From: Pseudomonas sp. S37
GTDB lineage: Bacteria; Pseudomonadota; Gammaproteobacteria; Pseudomonadales; Pseudomonadaceae
Length of the DNA: 44,983 nucleotides
Direction: 5' to 3'
NCBI RefSeq assembly: GCF_016658545.1
Contig: NZ_JACVZC010000042.1
Span: 1-44,983 of the forward strand
A program made the translations under genes and the position numbers. How positions within the stretch are numbered: the first letter of the stretch is position 1; every line of letters begins with the position of its first letter. The notes under the pieces were generated by a model, which was given only the letters and a program-made list of their open reading frames with translations, was not told the DNA's origin and ran no database searches. This document shows positions 28,665 through 37,828 of this stretch, one piece after another.

Positions 28665-30128
28665 GTGAGCCACGCTTTTGTAGTCGTTGATACCCCCGAA
28701 CAGGCCGTCGACCGTCTGGCGGCCCTGCATGAACAGGCCACCGGTGCCCTTAGCCAGGCCCTCAAGCGTTATCTGAAGGACCGTACCGAGCCCGATGCCG
28801 ATGAGCGTGACCTGTTCCGCTACCCGGCATTGCGCCTGACCTACTACAGCCACGGTGAAGTGGCTGCCACCACCCGCGCCTATGCCAAGGTCCAGGTAGC
28901 CGGTACCTACAGCGTCACCGTCACCCAGCCCGCCGCGTTCCGTGGCTACCTGCTGGAGCAACTGCGTCCGCTGATGCACGACTACACCGTCACGGTGGAG
29001 GTCGGCGTCAGCGAGCAGAACATCCCTTACCCCTACGTGGTCGACCAGGGTGACGAACTGGCCGGCAGCGGCATTACCGCCGCGCAACTGGCGCGGGTGT
29101 TCCCCAGCACCGACCTGTCGGCTGCCACCGACAACATTGCCGACGGCCTGTGCGACTGGGAACGTGCCGAGGTCCTGCCGCTGGCACTGTTCGATGCGGC
29201 GCGCGTCGATTTCTCGCTGCGCCGCCTGGTGCACTACACCGGCAGCGACTGGCGCCATGTGCAGCCGTGGATCCTGCTGACCAACTACCACCGCTATGTC
29301 GACCAGTTCATCAGCCATGGCCTGGAGCAACTGCGTGACGACCCGCGCTTCGTGCGCATGGTGCTGCCGGGCAACGTGGTGATCGAGAAGGGCATGGACC
29401 ACGGTGAAACCCAGGCGCTGGTGGCCAGCGTGGTCTGGCACCGTTACCAGATGCCGGCCTATCACCTGATCGCCGGGGATGGCGACGGCGTTACCCTGGT
29501 CAATATCGGTGTCGGCCCGTCCAACGCCAAGAACATCACCGACCACCTGGCGGTGCTGCGCCCGCATTGCTGGTTGATGATCGGCCACTGCGGTGGCCTG
29601 CGCCAGTCGCAGACCATCGGCGACTACGTGCTGGCCCACGCTTACATGCGCCGGGATGGCATTCTCGACCGCGTCGTGCCGCCAAACATTCCGATCCCGG
29701 CCCTGGCCGAAGTGCAGCTGGCCCTGCAGGAGGCTGCCGCGCAAGTCACCGGTGAGCGTGGCGAGCAATTGAAGAAGCGCCTGCGCACCGGCACCGTGCT
29801 GACCTACGACGACCGCAACTGGGAGCTGCGCTGGGCTCAGGAGCGCCCGTTGATCAACCTGTCGCGCGCCGTGGCGGTGGACATGGAAAGCGGCACCATT
29901 GCCGCCCAGGGCTACCGTTTGCGGGTGCCGTACGGCACCTTGCTGTGTGTGTCCGACAAACCGCTGCACAGCGAGATCAAGCTGCCGGGTTCGGCCAACG
30001 CCTTCTACAACCGGGCGGTCAGCCAGCACCTGAAGATCGGCATTGCCGCCCTCGACCTGCTGCGTACCGAGCTCAACTCGCTGCACTCGCGTAAACTGCG
30101 CAGCTTCGATGAGCCGCCGTTCCGCTGA
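28665..30128 (+). CDS. amn: AMP nucleosidase
   Basis: Amn cleaves AMP to adenine and ribose-5-phosphate, adjusting the adenylate pool. The product is 487 residues, as in E. coli, with a GTG start (MSHAFVVVDTPEQ) preceded by AGGAAG. The N-terminal regulatory domain covers about residues 1-185. The C-terminal nucleoside-phosphorylase-like domain carries VNIGVGPSNAKNITDHLA, LMIGHCGGLRQSQTIGDYVL and AVDMESGTIAAQGYR, all family hallmarks. The rluE gene begins 6 bases after its stop, so the two are probably co-transcribed. Confidence 0.97.
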   Translation: MSHAFVVVDTPEQAVDRLAALHEQATGALSQALKRYLKDRTEPDADERDLFRYPALRLTYYSHGEVAATTRAYAKVQVAGTYSVTVTQPAAFRGYLLEQLRPLMHDYTVTVEVGVSEQNIPYPYVVDQGDELAGSGITAAQLARVFPSTDLSAATDNIADGLCDWERAEVLPLALFDAARVDFSLRRLVHYTGSDWRHVQPWILLTNYHRYVDQFISHGLEQLRDDPRFVRMVLPGNVVIEKGMDHGETQALVASVVWHRYQMPAYHLIAGDGDGVTLVNIGVGPSNAKNITDHLAVLRPHCWLMIGHCGGLRQSQTIGDYVLAHAYMRRDGILDRVVPPNIPIPALAEVQLALQEAAAQVTGERGEQLKKRLRTGTVLTYDDRNWELRWAQERPLINLSRAVAVDMESGTIAAQGYRLRVPYGTLLCVSDKPLHSEIKLPGSANAFYNRAVSQHLKIGIAALDLLRTELNSLHSRKLRSFDEPPFR

Positions 30129-30134
30129 GGATCC

Positions 30135-30767
30135 ATGTCACTGCCACCCCGTAACAAGCCGCGCCGCCCCCAGGCGCGGCCTGCCACCGGCCCACGTCGC
30201 CAGGCCAAGGCGCCGCCGGCCGAGCCACGCCTGATCCTGTTCAACAAACCGTTCGACGTGCTGACCCAGTTCAGCGATGGCGAAGGGCGGGCGACGCTCA
30301 AGGACTTCATCGACATCCCGGGCGTGTACCCGGCCGGGCGGCTGGACCGCGACAGTGAAGGCTTGCTGTTGCTGACCAACGATGGCGGGCTGCAAGCACG
30401 GATTGCCGACCCTAAGCACAAGCTGGCCAAGACCTATTGGGTGCAGGTGGAAGGTGAGCCGAGCGACGAGCAGTTGCAGCGTTTGCGCGATGGCGTGGAA
30501 CTGAATGACGGGCCGACCTTGCCGGCCGAGGCGCGGCGCCTGGATGAGCCCGAGCTGTGGCCACGCAACCCGCCGGTGCGGTTTCGCAAGAGCGTGCCGA
30601 CCAGTTGGCTGGAGCTGGTGATTCGTGAGGGGCGTAACCGCCAAGTGCGGCGGATGACGGCAGCGGTGGGGTTACCGACCTTGCGCCTAGTGCGGGTGCG
30701 GATTGGTGACTGGGCGCTGGAGGGGTTGGAGCAGGGGTGCTGGCGTGAAGTAACTCCACAACGCTAG
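30135..30767 (+). CDS. rluE: 23S rRNA pseudouridine synthase (RluE type)
   Basis: This RsuA-family enzyme converts a uridine in helix 89 region of 23S rRNA (U2457 in E. coli) to pseudouridine. The 210-residue length and the lack of an S4 domain fit RluE. A basic Pro/Arg tail (residues 1-30) precedes the catalytic domain. The catalytic Asp71 is in [19 protein letters not shown], and the [16 protein letters not shown] motif closes the active site. It follows amn in the same direction. Confidence 0.93.
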   Translation: MSLPPRNKPRRPQARPATGPRRQAKAPPAEPRLILFNKPFDVLTQFSDGEGRATLKDFIDIPGVYPAGRLDRDSEGLLLLTNDGGLQARIADPKHKLAKTYWVQVEGEPSDEQLQRLRDGVELNDGPTLPAEARRLDEPELWPRNPPVRFRKSVPTSWLELVIREGRNRQVRRMTAAVGLPTLRLVRVRIGDWALEGLEQGCWREVTPQR

Positions 30768-30862
30768 GCCCATTCGCGGGTAAACCCGCTCCCACAGGTA
30801 CTGCACTGTCCTTGAGTGCGGCGGGCTAACTGTGGGAGCGGGTTCACCCGCGAAGAGGCCTT
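30766..30862. repeat. REPIN, GCGGGTTCACCCGC class
   Basis: Inverted units GGCCCATTCGCGGGTAAACC (left) and TGTGGGAGCGGGTTCACCCG (right) separate the convergent rluE and DUF2788 genes. The left unit touches the rluE stop codon. Confidence 0.9.
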
Positions 30863-30869
30863 GGAATTT

Positions 30870-31073
30870 TTAAACGCCCTCGAGAAACCCCACCACCACG
30901 CTCTTGATGATAAAGGCCAACACCCCAAGCCCCAGCACGAAGAACAGGATCAGCGTACCGAACTTGCCCGCCTTGGACTTTTTCGCCAGGTCCCAGACGA
31001 TGAAACCCATGAAACCGATCAGTACGGTGACCAGGATGATCATCATCCACTCTTCGAATACGGCGGGATCCAT
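30870..31073 (-). CDS. DUF2788 small membrane protein
   Basis: The 67-residue protein has two membrane segments (about residues 8-28 and 40-62) joined by a basic loop (DLAKKSKAGKFGT). This is the DUF2788 family, short inner-membrane proteins of Pseudomonas and relatives with unknown role. It lies 54 bases downstream of the Lrp-family regulator gene on the same strand, which may place both on one transcript. Confidence 0.88.
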   Translation of the reverse strand: MDPAVFEEWMMIILVTVLIGFMGFIVWDLAKKSKAGKFGTLILFFVLGLGVLAFIIKSVVVGFLEGV

Positions 31074-31127
31074 CGGTGTTCTCCAGGCGGGTTGAGCGTT
31101 CGATTATACGTCTGCAGGCGCAGGCAT

Positions 31128-31604
31128 TCAGCGCAGGTGGGTCAATGGCAGCTCGGTGCTGGCCAGGACCTGGTTGAGCACGAAGCTCGAACGCACACTG
31201 GTGACGCCGTCGATGCGGGTCAGGCTGCCTAGCAGCAGTTTCTGGTAGTGGTCCATGTCCGGTACCACCACTTTCAGCTGGTAGTCGGCATCCATACCCG
31301 TGACCAGGCTGCACTCGAGCACCTGTGGCAGGTTGCGGATGGCCGCTTCGAAGGTTTCAAAGCGTTCCGGGGTATGACGGTCCATGCCGATCAGTACGTA
31401 GGCGGTCAGGCTCAGGCCCAGCTTCTTGCGGTCGAGCAGGGCAACCTGGCGCGAGATGTAGCCATCGTCTTCCAGTTGCTTGACCCGACGCGAGCATGGC
31501 GAAGGCGACAGGCCGATGCGTTCGGCCAGTTCCTGGTTGGAAATGCGCGCATCGCGCTGCAGTTCGGCGAGAATGCTCAGGTCGTAGCGGTCAAGTTTGC
31601 TCAT
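31128..31604 (-). CDS. Lrp/AsnC family transcriptional regulator
   Basis: The 158-residue protein has an N-terminal winged helix-turn-helix (about residues 5-55, with NQELAERIGLSPSPCSRRVKQLEDDGYI) and a C-terminal RAM/AsnC ligand domain (about 65-145, with DADYQLKVVVPDMDHY). The family forms octamers and senses amino acids. The ligand and targets cannot be told from sequence. It faces a 394-base intergenic region to the DUF6515-like gene that holds its own promoter and an orphan terminator. Confidence 0.93.
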   Translation of the reverse strand: MSKLDRYDLSILAELQRDARISNQELAERIGLSPSPCSRRVKQLEDDGYISRQVALLDRKKLGLSLTAYVLIGMDRHTPERFETFEAAIRNLPQVLECSLVTGMDADYQLKVVVPDMDHYQKLLLGSLTRIDGVTSVRSSFVLNQVLASTELPLTHLR

Positions 31605-31636
31605 GGCATTTGCCTTTTCTGTTCATATTGCTGCGA

Positions 31637-31666
31637 ATTATCAATCCAGGGTGAAAAATTGCGCAA
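31637..31666 (-). promoter_or_regulatory. likely sigma-70 promoter of the Lrp-family gene
   Basis: On the minus strand TTGCGC and GATAAT are separated by 18 bases, and GATAAT lies about 30 bases before the ATG. The -10 matches five of six consensus positions. The A+T-rich spacer is also a plausible site for autoregulation. Confidence 0.45.
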
Positions 31667-31917
31667 GTGCTATTTATCCGAGCAATCTTCGCAATCCTCT
31701 GTCGCAACCTGTCCGGTATCTTTATCAACAGAATCACTGCCCGGACATCAGTCCACGGCGACGCGCCCTAGGCGGGCGGTCGCGGCCAGCCATCCAACAG
31801 GATCAGCAGGCCCCCGGGCTACACAGCTTCCAGAAGACGCTGTGAGGTGAGCCGGCGCCACAAGTGCCGAGCACGGACGACAATTCCTGAAGGGAGGCCC
31901 TGTGGCCTCCCTTTTTT
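31667..31917 (+). ncRNA. candidate small RNA ending in an orphan terminator
   Basis: No plus-strand gene lies between rluE (ending 30767) and this site, yet a directional terminator sits at 31892-31917. The stretch before it can form ACAGC/GCTGT (31822-31842) and CGGC/GCCG (about 31853-31869) hairpins. A 64-codon frame from GTG 31651 to TGA at 31843 exists but has no protein-like pattern. No 5' end or promoter could be assigned, so the start given is arbitrary. Confidence 0.35.
31892..31917 (+). terminator. rho-independent terminator with no upstream gene
   Basis: GGGAGGCC and GGCCTCCC form a perfect 8-bp stem with a CTGT loop followed by six T residues. The other strand has no T-run after the stem, so it works only for plus-strand transcripts. 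Confidence 0.85.
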
Positions 31918-31998
31918 CATGACCGGAATTTTAATTGGCCTGCGTGACGGGCGCGGTAGACTGGTTGCAGGTGCAGTTTTTCTACCGAGAGGAATACC

Positions 31999-32835
31999 AT
32001 GAAGTCGCGCATCTGGCAGTTGGCAGGTGTTGGTTTGCTGGGTTTGAGCATCAGTTTCGGAGCCATGGCCGAAGGGCCGGGTGAGGGGCACGGTGAACAC
32101 GGTCAGCAGGTGCAAGGTGAGGGTGGGCCCGGTCGCTCGCTCAACTCGCGCGACGAAGTGCGCCAGACCCAGCCGCCGCGCCAAGGCTATTACCAGGATA
32201 TTCCCCAGCGTCACGGCGACAACCGCCATTGGCAAGCTGGCGGGCCGGGGCAACGCCCCGGGGGTGACTGGCAGGGGCGCCCGGATGGCCATGGCAATGG
32301 TTGGGGCCCCGGGCCGCAGTATCGCCCCGGGCACACCATCGATCATTTCCCCGATCGCTACTGGAAGGTGCCTTATCGCGGCAATGATTACTTCTATTCT
32401 GGCGGCTACTGGTACCGCCCGCATGGCGGCAGTTACATCGTGGTGACCCCGCCTTATGGCGTGCGGGTCAACTATCTGCCGTCTTATGCACAGGAAGTGT
32501 GGCTGGGTGGGGCGCTGTTCTTCCTCGTGGCTGATACCTATTACCAGTACCTGGCCGACAGCCAGGAGTATGTGGTGGTCAACCCGCCGGTCGGTGTGCC
32601 GGCGCCAGCGCCGGTGGCGCCATCAAATGGTGGTTATGACGTGGTGGCGTACCCGATGCATGGCCAGGGCCAGGAGCAGCAGGAGCAGGACCGCTACCAG
32701 TGCCACCGCTGGGCGGTGAGCCAGTCGGGGTTTGACCCGGCGACGGCGACATACGCGCCGCCGGCCAATGTGCTCAGCATTTACCAGCGGGCGCTGGGGG
32801 CTTGTTTCAGTGGGCGGGGGTACAGCATCAACTGA
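31999..32835 (+). CDS. exported DUF6515-like protein
   Basis: The 278-residue product has a signal peptide (residues 1-24, cleaved at AMAEGP). A low-complexity Gly/Gln/Arg/His region follows (25-115). The conserved core (about 115-205) has FPDRYWKVPYRGNDYFYSGG, YWYRP, YIVVTPPYGVRVNYLP and a short hydrophobic stretch. The C-terminal part is a Gln-rich linker and a segment with two Cys (RYQCHRWAV, LGACFSGRG) that may form a disulfide. The pattern matches DUF6515-type periplasmic or outer-membrane proteins of unknown function. Confidence 0.8.
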   Translation: MKSRIWQLAGVGLLGLSISFGAMAEGPGEGHGEHGQQVQGEGGPGRSLNSRDEVRQTQPPRQGYYQDIPQRHGDNRHWQAGGPGQRPGGDWQGRPDGHGNGWGPGPQYRPGHTIDHFPDRYWKVPYRGNDYFYSGGYWYRPHGGSYIVVTPPYGVRVNYLPSYAQEVWLGGALFFLVADTYYQYLADSQEYVVVNPPVGVPAPAPVAPSNGGYDVVAYPMHGQGQEQQEQDRYQCHRWAVSQSGFDPATATYAPPANVLSIYQRALGACFSGRGYSIN

Positions 32836-32848
32836 GGCCTGCGCGAAA

Positions 32849-32969
32849 CCCTGTAGGAGCGGCCTTGTGTCGCGAAAGGGCCGCAAAGCGGCCCCAGATT
32901 TCAGCTTTAGTTCAAATATTGCTGGGGCTGCTTCGCAGCCCTTTCGCGACACAAGGCCGCTCCTACAGC
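32849..32969. repeat. REPIN, GGCCGCTCCTACA class
   Basis: Inverted units (32849-32895 and 32922-32969) flank an A+T-rich spacer. It lies between the convergent DUF6515-like and CDF transporter genes. Confidence 0.93.
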
Positions 32970-32991
32970 GATCGTGTGTGGCTTGAGAGAT

Positions 32992-33864
32992 TCATACCGG
33001 GTCGGCATGCACCATCACATCGGCCTGCGGATAACGCTGGCGGATCACGCGCGAGGCCTCTACGCACAGCCCATGCGCCTGATCCAGCGGCAACTGCCCC
33101 GGCAACTCCAGATGCAACTGCACGAACCACTGGCTGCCCGACACCCGCGTACGCAGGTCATGCACGCCTTTTACCCCGGGAATGGCCAGTACCAGCGTGG
33201 CCATGTCCTCACCCACATCGCCAGGCAGTTCCTTGTCCATCAAAATGGCCGTACTTTCGCGGGCGATCTGCAACGCGCTCCACAGAATGTAAAAAGCGAT
33301 GCCCAGGCCGAACAGCGCGTCCAGCTGCGGCCAGCCAAAGCGTGCCAGCAGCAGGGCCAGCAGGATGCTGCTGTTCAGCAGCAAGTCCGAGCGGTAGTGC
33401 AGGGAGTCGGCCCGCACCGCCGTGGAGCCGGTCAGGCGGATGACCTTGGACTGCAGCGCCAGCAAGGCGACGGTCAATACCAGCGAAAGGACCATTACCG
33501 CGATGCCGATGCCGGTATCACCCAGCGGTTGTGGCGTTTGCAGGCGTTCAACGGCCTGCACCCCGATCAGCACCGCGCTGACGCCGATGAACAGCGCCTG
33601 CGCCATGCCGGCCAGTGCTTCGGCCTTGCCATGGCCGAAGCGGTGGTCATCGTCGGCCGGGCGCAGGGCGTAGTGCACCGCCAGCAGGTTGAGGAACGAG
33701 GCCACGGCGTCCAGTGCCGAGTCGGTCAGCCCGGCCAGCAGGCTCACCGAGCCGCTCAGCCACCAGGCCAGCGCCTTGCTCAGCACCAGGATGCTGGCCA
33801 CCGCCAGTGAGGCGCGGGTGGCCAGGCGCAGCAGGCGCTGGTGTTCAGCCGGGGTGGTGATCAT
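32992..33864 (-). CDS. cation diffusion facilitator, FieF/YiiP-like
   Basis: CDF proteins export Zn2+, Fe2+ or related metals in exchange for protons. The 290-residue protein has six membrane segments (residues about 15-215) and a C-terminal cytoplasmic metal-binding domain (about 216-288, with MVHADPV at the end). Segment II carries TDSALDAVASFLNL, with the Asp residues of the transport site. The following loop DDDHRFGHGKAEAL holds the family DHxxxxG motif. The metal cannot be predicted safely. FieF is the closest E. coli type by length and motifs. Confidence 0.93.
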   Translation of the reverse strand: MITTPAEHQRLLRLATRASLAVASILVLSKALAWWLSGSVSLLAGLTDSALDAVASFLNLLAVHYALRPADDDHRFGHGKAEALAGMAQALFIGVSAVLIGVQAVERLQTPQPLGDTGIGIAVMVLSLVLTVALLALQSKVIRLTGSTAVRADSLHYRSDLLLNSSILLALLLARFGWPQLDALFGLGIAFYILWSALQIARESTAILMDKELPGDVGEDMATLVLAIPGVKGVHDLRTRVSGSQWFVQLHLELPGQLPLDQAHGLCVEASRVIRQRYPQADVMVHADPV

Positions 33865-33886
33865 CCGTGGTCTGTACCCTTGTGGC

Positions 33887-34306
33887 TCAGGCGGCCGGAA
33901 CCAGGCCCAGGCTGGCCAGTTGCTCGATGCTGCCGCGGTGCTGGATCAGCCGCGGGTCGTCCAGCGGCAGGCGCTGGCCCAGTTCGCTTTCGAGAATGGC
34001 CTGCAGTTTCAGGTTGTCGACCTTGCCATCAGGGCTGACAGCGTCCTGCAGTTTGGCCGGGTCGACCTGGGCGGTGTGGCCACCCGGGTAGTAGATGGCG
34101 CCGGTGGCAAAGTCGATGCCGAAAGCGATCAGCCCGGGGATCACGTAGAACAGGATGCCGATAGCGTCCATTGCGGCAACCACGGGGTCGATCTTGCCGC
34201 CAATCTGGCCGCGCCGGTCCGGGTAGAAAATGGTGCCGCAGGCGGTCAGCTGGGTCAGCAGGGTGACGATGATAGCGCCACCGATGACGCGGGTTGGGAT
34301 GCGCAT
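33887..34306 (-). CDS. small lipoprotein of unknown function
   Basis: The start at 34306 (MRIPTRVIGGAIIV) has a GGAG site upstream and gives 139 residues. The lipobox is L-T-A-C near residue 23, followed by GTIFYPDRRGQ. A hydrophobic stretch (ILFYVIPGLIAFGIDFATGAIYYPGG) suggests membrane or cell-wall contact and loosely recalls YceK/YidQ lipoproteins. The C-terminal 60 residues are charged and soluble. Homologues in databases are sometimes mislabelled as nucleotidyltransferases; no such motif is visible here. Confidence 0.75.
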   Translation of the reverse strand: MRIPTRVIGGAIIVTLLTQLTACGTIFYPDRRGQIGGKIDPVVAAMDAIGILFYVIPGLIAFGIDFATGAIYYPGGHTAQVDPAKLQDAVSPDGKVDNLKLQAILESELGQRLPLDDPRLIQHRGSIEQLASLGLVPAA

Positions 34307-34422
34307 GTAAATCTCCGAGAAGGTATTCAGCAGGGCAAGCGAAGCGCCTGCACCTGATGCTAAGACCATGATAGAGCAGGCTGGGTTCGCCGTTATACTC
34401 GCCAGACTGTTCGAGGACCACC

Positions 34423-36951
34423 ATGATTTCATTACCCATTGATGCAGTTTTGCCCGCTTTGCGCCAGGCCCTGGCAAACCGTGACGAAGCGGTGCTCGAG
34501 GCGCCGCCCGGCGCGGGCAAGACCACCCGCGTGCCGCTGGCGCTGCTGCACGAGCCGTGGCTGGCCGGGCAGACCATCCTGATGCTCGAACCCCGGCGCC
34601 TGGCGGCGCGTGCAGCGGCCGAACGGCTGGCCAGCGAACTGGGTGAGAAGGTCGGGGAAACGGTGGGTTACCGCATTCGGCTGGACAGCAAGGTCGGGCC
34701 GAAAACCCGTATCGAGGTGGTCACCGAAGGTATCCTTACCCGTCGCCTGCAGGCGGACCCGGCGCTGGAAGGCGTGGGTTTGCTGATTTTCGATGAGTAT
34801 CACGAGCGTAGCCTGGATGCCGACCTGGCCTTGGCGCTGAGCCTCAATGGCCGCGAATTGCTGCGTGACGACCCGCCACTGAAAATTCTGCTGATGTCTG
34901 CCACGCTGGAGGGTGAGCGCCTGTCGCGGCTGCTGGACGACGCCCCGGTGGTCAGCAGCGAGGGCCGCATGCACCCGGTGGATATCCACTGGGGGCGGCC
35001 TTTCCAGCCTGGCGAGTTCATCGAACCGCGGGTGGTGGACAGCGTGTTGCAGGCGCTGGCCGACCAGTCCGGCAGTGTGCTGGTGTTCCTGCCCGGGCAG
35101 GCCGAGATCCGCCGGGTGCACCAGAGCCTGCAGGAGGCCTTGGGCGAACGCCCCGAGATTCTGCTGTGCCCGCTGCATGGCGAGCTTGACCTCAAAGCCC
35201 AGCGCGCCGCCATCGACCCACCGGGCAAAGGCCTGCGCAAAGTGGTGCTGGCGACCAACATCGCCGAAACCAGCCTGACCATCGATGGCGTGCGCGTGGT
35301 GATCGATGCCGGCCTGGCCCGGGTGCCGCGCTTCGACCCGGGCAGCGGCATGACCCGCCTGGACACTCAGCGTATTTCCCGCGCCAGTGCCACCCAGCGT
35401 GCTGGCCGCGCCGGCCGCCTGGAACCGGGCGTGTGCTACCGGCTGTGGTCCGAGGCGCAGCATGACCAGTTGGCTGCTCACGGTAGTGCCGAAATCCTTC
35501 AGGCCGACCTGGCCGGGCTGGCCCTTCAACTGGCGCGTTGGGGCGTTACCCCCGGGCAATTGCGCTGGCTTGACCAGCCACCGACTGCGGCCTTCGCCCA
35601 GGCCCAGGAACTGCTGGCGCGGCTTAATGCCTTCAAGCCCGGCAGCCGTGACAACCTCAGTGAGCATGGCCAGACCATGGCCGAACTGCCGGCGCATCCA
35701 CGTATCGCGCATTTGTTGCTACGCGGGCAGGACCTGGGCCTGGCGCAGATGGCTTGTGATGTCGCCGCACTGCTGGGCGAGCGGGATATTCAGCGTGGCG
35801 GTGGTGCTGACTTGCACAGCCGGTTGGCGTTGGTGAGCGGCGAAAGCAAGGCGGCACGAGGTGGGCAGGGCGGCGTACAGCGGGCCCGGCAACTGTCTCG
35901 CCAGTACCGTGGCCTGCTGCGTGGCAAGGCCACGGCAGCGGTCACCGACCCTGATCACCCGCGTTGGCTGGGCGCACTGCTGGCGCTGGCCTATCCTGAC
36001 CGCGTTGCCCAGCAGCGCCGCGAGGGTGGGGCGGAGTACCGGCTGGCCAACGGCCGTGCGGCACTGTTTGCCGAGGTCGACGCGCTGATGAAGTGCACGT
36101 GGTTGGTGATCGCTGACTTGGGCAGCCGCCAAGGGCAGCGTGAGGAACGTATCTACCTGGCAGCCGAATTCGATTCGACCTTGCTTGATGGCGTGCTGGC
36201 GGAGCAGGTCGAGCGGGTTGATATCCTCGATTGGGATGAACGCGAGCAGGTGCTGCGCGCCGAGCGTCAGGTCAAGGTTGGCGAACTGGTGCTTAGCCGC
36301 GAGCCGCTGCCTGGTCTGGATGATGACGCCAAGGCTCGGGCACTGCTTGGCCTGGTTCGGCGCAAAGGCCTGAGCTTGCTGACCTGGACGCCGGAACTCC
36401 GCCAGTGGCAGGCACGCGTGGCGCTGTTGCGGCAACTTGACCTGGCCAAGGAGGGCCACAGCGAGTGGCCCGATCTGGGCGACGAGGCGTTGCTCGCCAG
36501 CCTGGAAGACTGGTTGCAGCCTTATCTGGGCAAAGTGTCGCGCCTCAGCCATTTCGCCGCATTGGACCTGTCGTCGATGCTGCGCAACCTGTTGCCTTGG
36601 CCATTGCCGCAGCGCCTGGAGGAACAGGCCCCCGCGCACCTGACGGTGCCGTCCGGCTCGAACATTCGCCTGGACTACAGCGAGAACCCGCCAATTCTCG
36701 CTGTGCGCCTGCAAGAACTGTTTGGTCTTGCCGATACCCCGCGCATCGCCAATGGCCGCCAGCAGGTCAAGCTGCACCTGCTATCACCGGCACGCCGCCC
36801 GGTGCAGGTGACACAGGATCTGGCCAACTTCTGGCGTACCACCTATGCCGAGGTAAAGAAGGACCTGAAAGGGCGCTATCCGAAACACTACTGGCCCGAA
36901 GACCCGCTGGTGGCTGAAGCCACCGCGCGGGCCAAGCCTCGCGGGACCTGA
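34423..36951 (+). CDS. hrpB: ATP-dependent helicase HrpB
   Basis: HrpB is a DEAH-box RNA-helicase-like protein of Proteobacteria; its cellular role is only partly known, with reports of links to surface adhesion in some species. The 842-residue length is typical. Motif I is APPGAGKTT (Lys33), motif II is DEYH, motif III is MSATLE, and motifs V and VI are ATNIAETSLTI and QRAGRAGR. HA2-like and HrpB C-terminal domains follow, the latter ending with the LSPARRPVQVTQDLANFW and RYPKHYWPEDP motifs. It is divergent from the lipoprotein gene. Confidence 0.96.
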   Translation: MISLPIDAVLPALRQALANRDEAVLEAPPGAGKTTRVPLALLHEPWLAGQTILMLEPRRLAARAAAERLASELGEKVGETVGYRIRLDSKVGPKTRIEVVTEGILTRRLQADPALEGVGLLIFDEYHERSLDADLALALSLNGRELLRDDPPLKILLMSATLEGERLSRLLDDAPVVSSEGRMHPVDIHWGRPFQPGEFIEPRVVDSVLQALADQSGSVLVFLPGQAEIRRVHQSLQEALGERPEILLCPLHGELDLKAQRAAIDPPGKGLRKVVLATNIAETSLTIDGVRVVIDAGLARVPRFDPGSGMTRLDTQRISRASATQRAGRAGRLEPGVCYRLWSEAQHDQLAAHGSAEILQADLAGLALQLARWGVTPGQLRWLDQPPTAAFAQAQELLARLNAFKPGSRDNLSEHGQTMAELPAHPRIAHLLLRGQDLGLAQMACDVAALLGERDIQRGGGADLHSRLALVSGESKAARGGQGGVQRARQLSRQYRGLLRGKATAAVTDPDHPRWLGALLALAYPDRVAQQRREGGAEYRLANGRAALFAEVDALMKCTWLVIADLGSRQGQREERIYLAAEFDSTLLDGVLAEQVERVDILDWDEREQVLRAERQVKVGELVLSREPLPGLDDDAKARALLGLVRRKGLSLLTWTPELRQWQARVALLRQLDLAKEGHSEWPDLGDEALLASLEDWLQPYLGKVSRLSHFAALDLSSMLRNLLPWPLPQRLEEQAPAHLTVPSGSNIRLDYSENPPILAVRLQELFGLADTPRIANGRQQVKLHLLSPARRPVQVTQDLANFWRTTYAEVKKDLKGRYPKHYWPEDPLVAEATARAKPRGT

Positions 36952-37004
36952 GGGGCGCCGCAGGGGCCGCTCAGGCAACTGGGTTGAGCAGAAAGGTTGT
37001 GGCC

Positions 37005-37661
37005 TCAGGCGCCGGCCTCACCTTCCAGCAACATGAACAGGCGGTACAGCACCACGGTGCTGAACAGTTGCAGGAAGCCGCTGAGGCTGTCCATGGCCAG
37101 CTCCATGCCGGGGGAAGGCTCGGGGAAGGCCATCAGCAGCAGCCCGTCGATCAGCCAGATCGGCGCCAGCACCGCGACCACGCAGAACATGATGCGCATG
37201 AAATGCCCGGTGGTCATGCTGGCGCTTTCACGCATGGCCAGCATCACCGGCCGGCCGCGCAATACCAGCAGGTACTCGGCGAACACCAGGTTGATCATGA
37301 TCCACACGCCCGGGAAGATGAACAACGCCAGGCCGGCCATGATCAGCAAGGAGCTGATCAGGATCAGCAAAGCCAATTGTGGCCACAGTTGCAGGGCGCG
37401 GGCGAACAGGTCGCGCTTGGCGATGTCCTGGCCCTTGCTGCGGGTGTCGAGGTAGAGAATCAGCGCGGCGCTGTACAGCGGGTAGAACAGCAGGCTGACC
37501 AGCATGCCGTAGGCGGGGGATGCCTGGTCGCCCAGCTGGCGGTACAGCAACTGGGTGAGCAAGGCCTCTGCCACCACCAGCGGCAGGCACAACGGGAGGA
37601 TGTTCGGCAGGTGGCGGCGGAAGAAGTACAGGGAGTCGCGCAGGACGCTCAGCGGATTCAT
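37005..37661 (-). CDS. YciC family inner-membrane protein
   Basis: The start at 37661 (MNPLSVLRDSLYFF) gives 218 residues with about five to six membrane segments (near 20-40, 55-75, 100-130, 138-160, 165-185). The sequence fits the YciC/UPF0259 family, with LFARALQLWPQLALLIL and FIFPGVWIMINLVFAEYLLVL as diagnostic stretches. Function is unknown. It converges on hrpB with a 53-base gap. Confidence 0.85.
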   Translation of the reverse strand: MNPLSVLRDSLYFFRRHLPNILPLCLPLVVAEALLTQLLYRQLGDQASPAYGMLVSLLFYPLYSAALILYLDTRSKGQDIAKRDLFARALQLWPQLALLILISSLLIMAGLALFIFPGVWIMINLVFAEYLLVLRGRPVMLAMRESASMTTGHFMRIMFCVVAVLAPIWLIDGLLLMAFPEPSPGMELAMDSLSGFLQLFSTVVLYRLFMLLEGEAGA

Positions 37662-37828
37662 CGGGCTACATCGCATGGCAGTAAAAACAAGGGCATCACT
37701 TTAGCCCAAAGTGGACCCGCGGCTGTCACTTGCTGAAAAAAGTTTCACCGCGCCAATGATTGAATCCCACGCCGTAACGCCCCATCTTTGACGCTGTCCG
37801 TTGTCCTGCTACCCCACGAGGTCGCCCC

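Noticed and set aside
31597..31845. Short frame in the Lrp-DUF6515 intergenic region
   Set aside because: The product is Pro/Gln/Arg-rich without a hydrophobic or helical pattern or a convincing ribosome site. A non-coding RNA is the better reading of the terminator.
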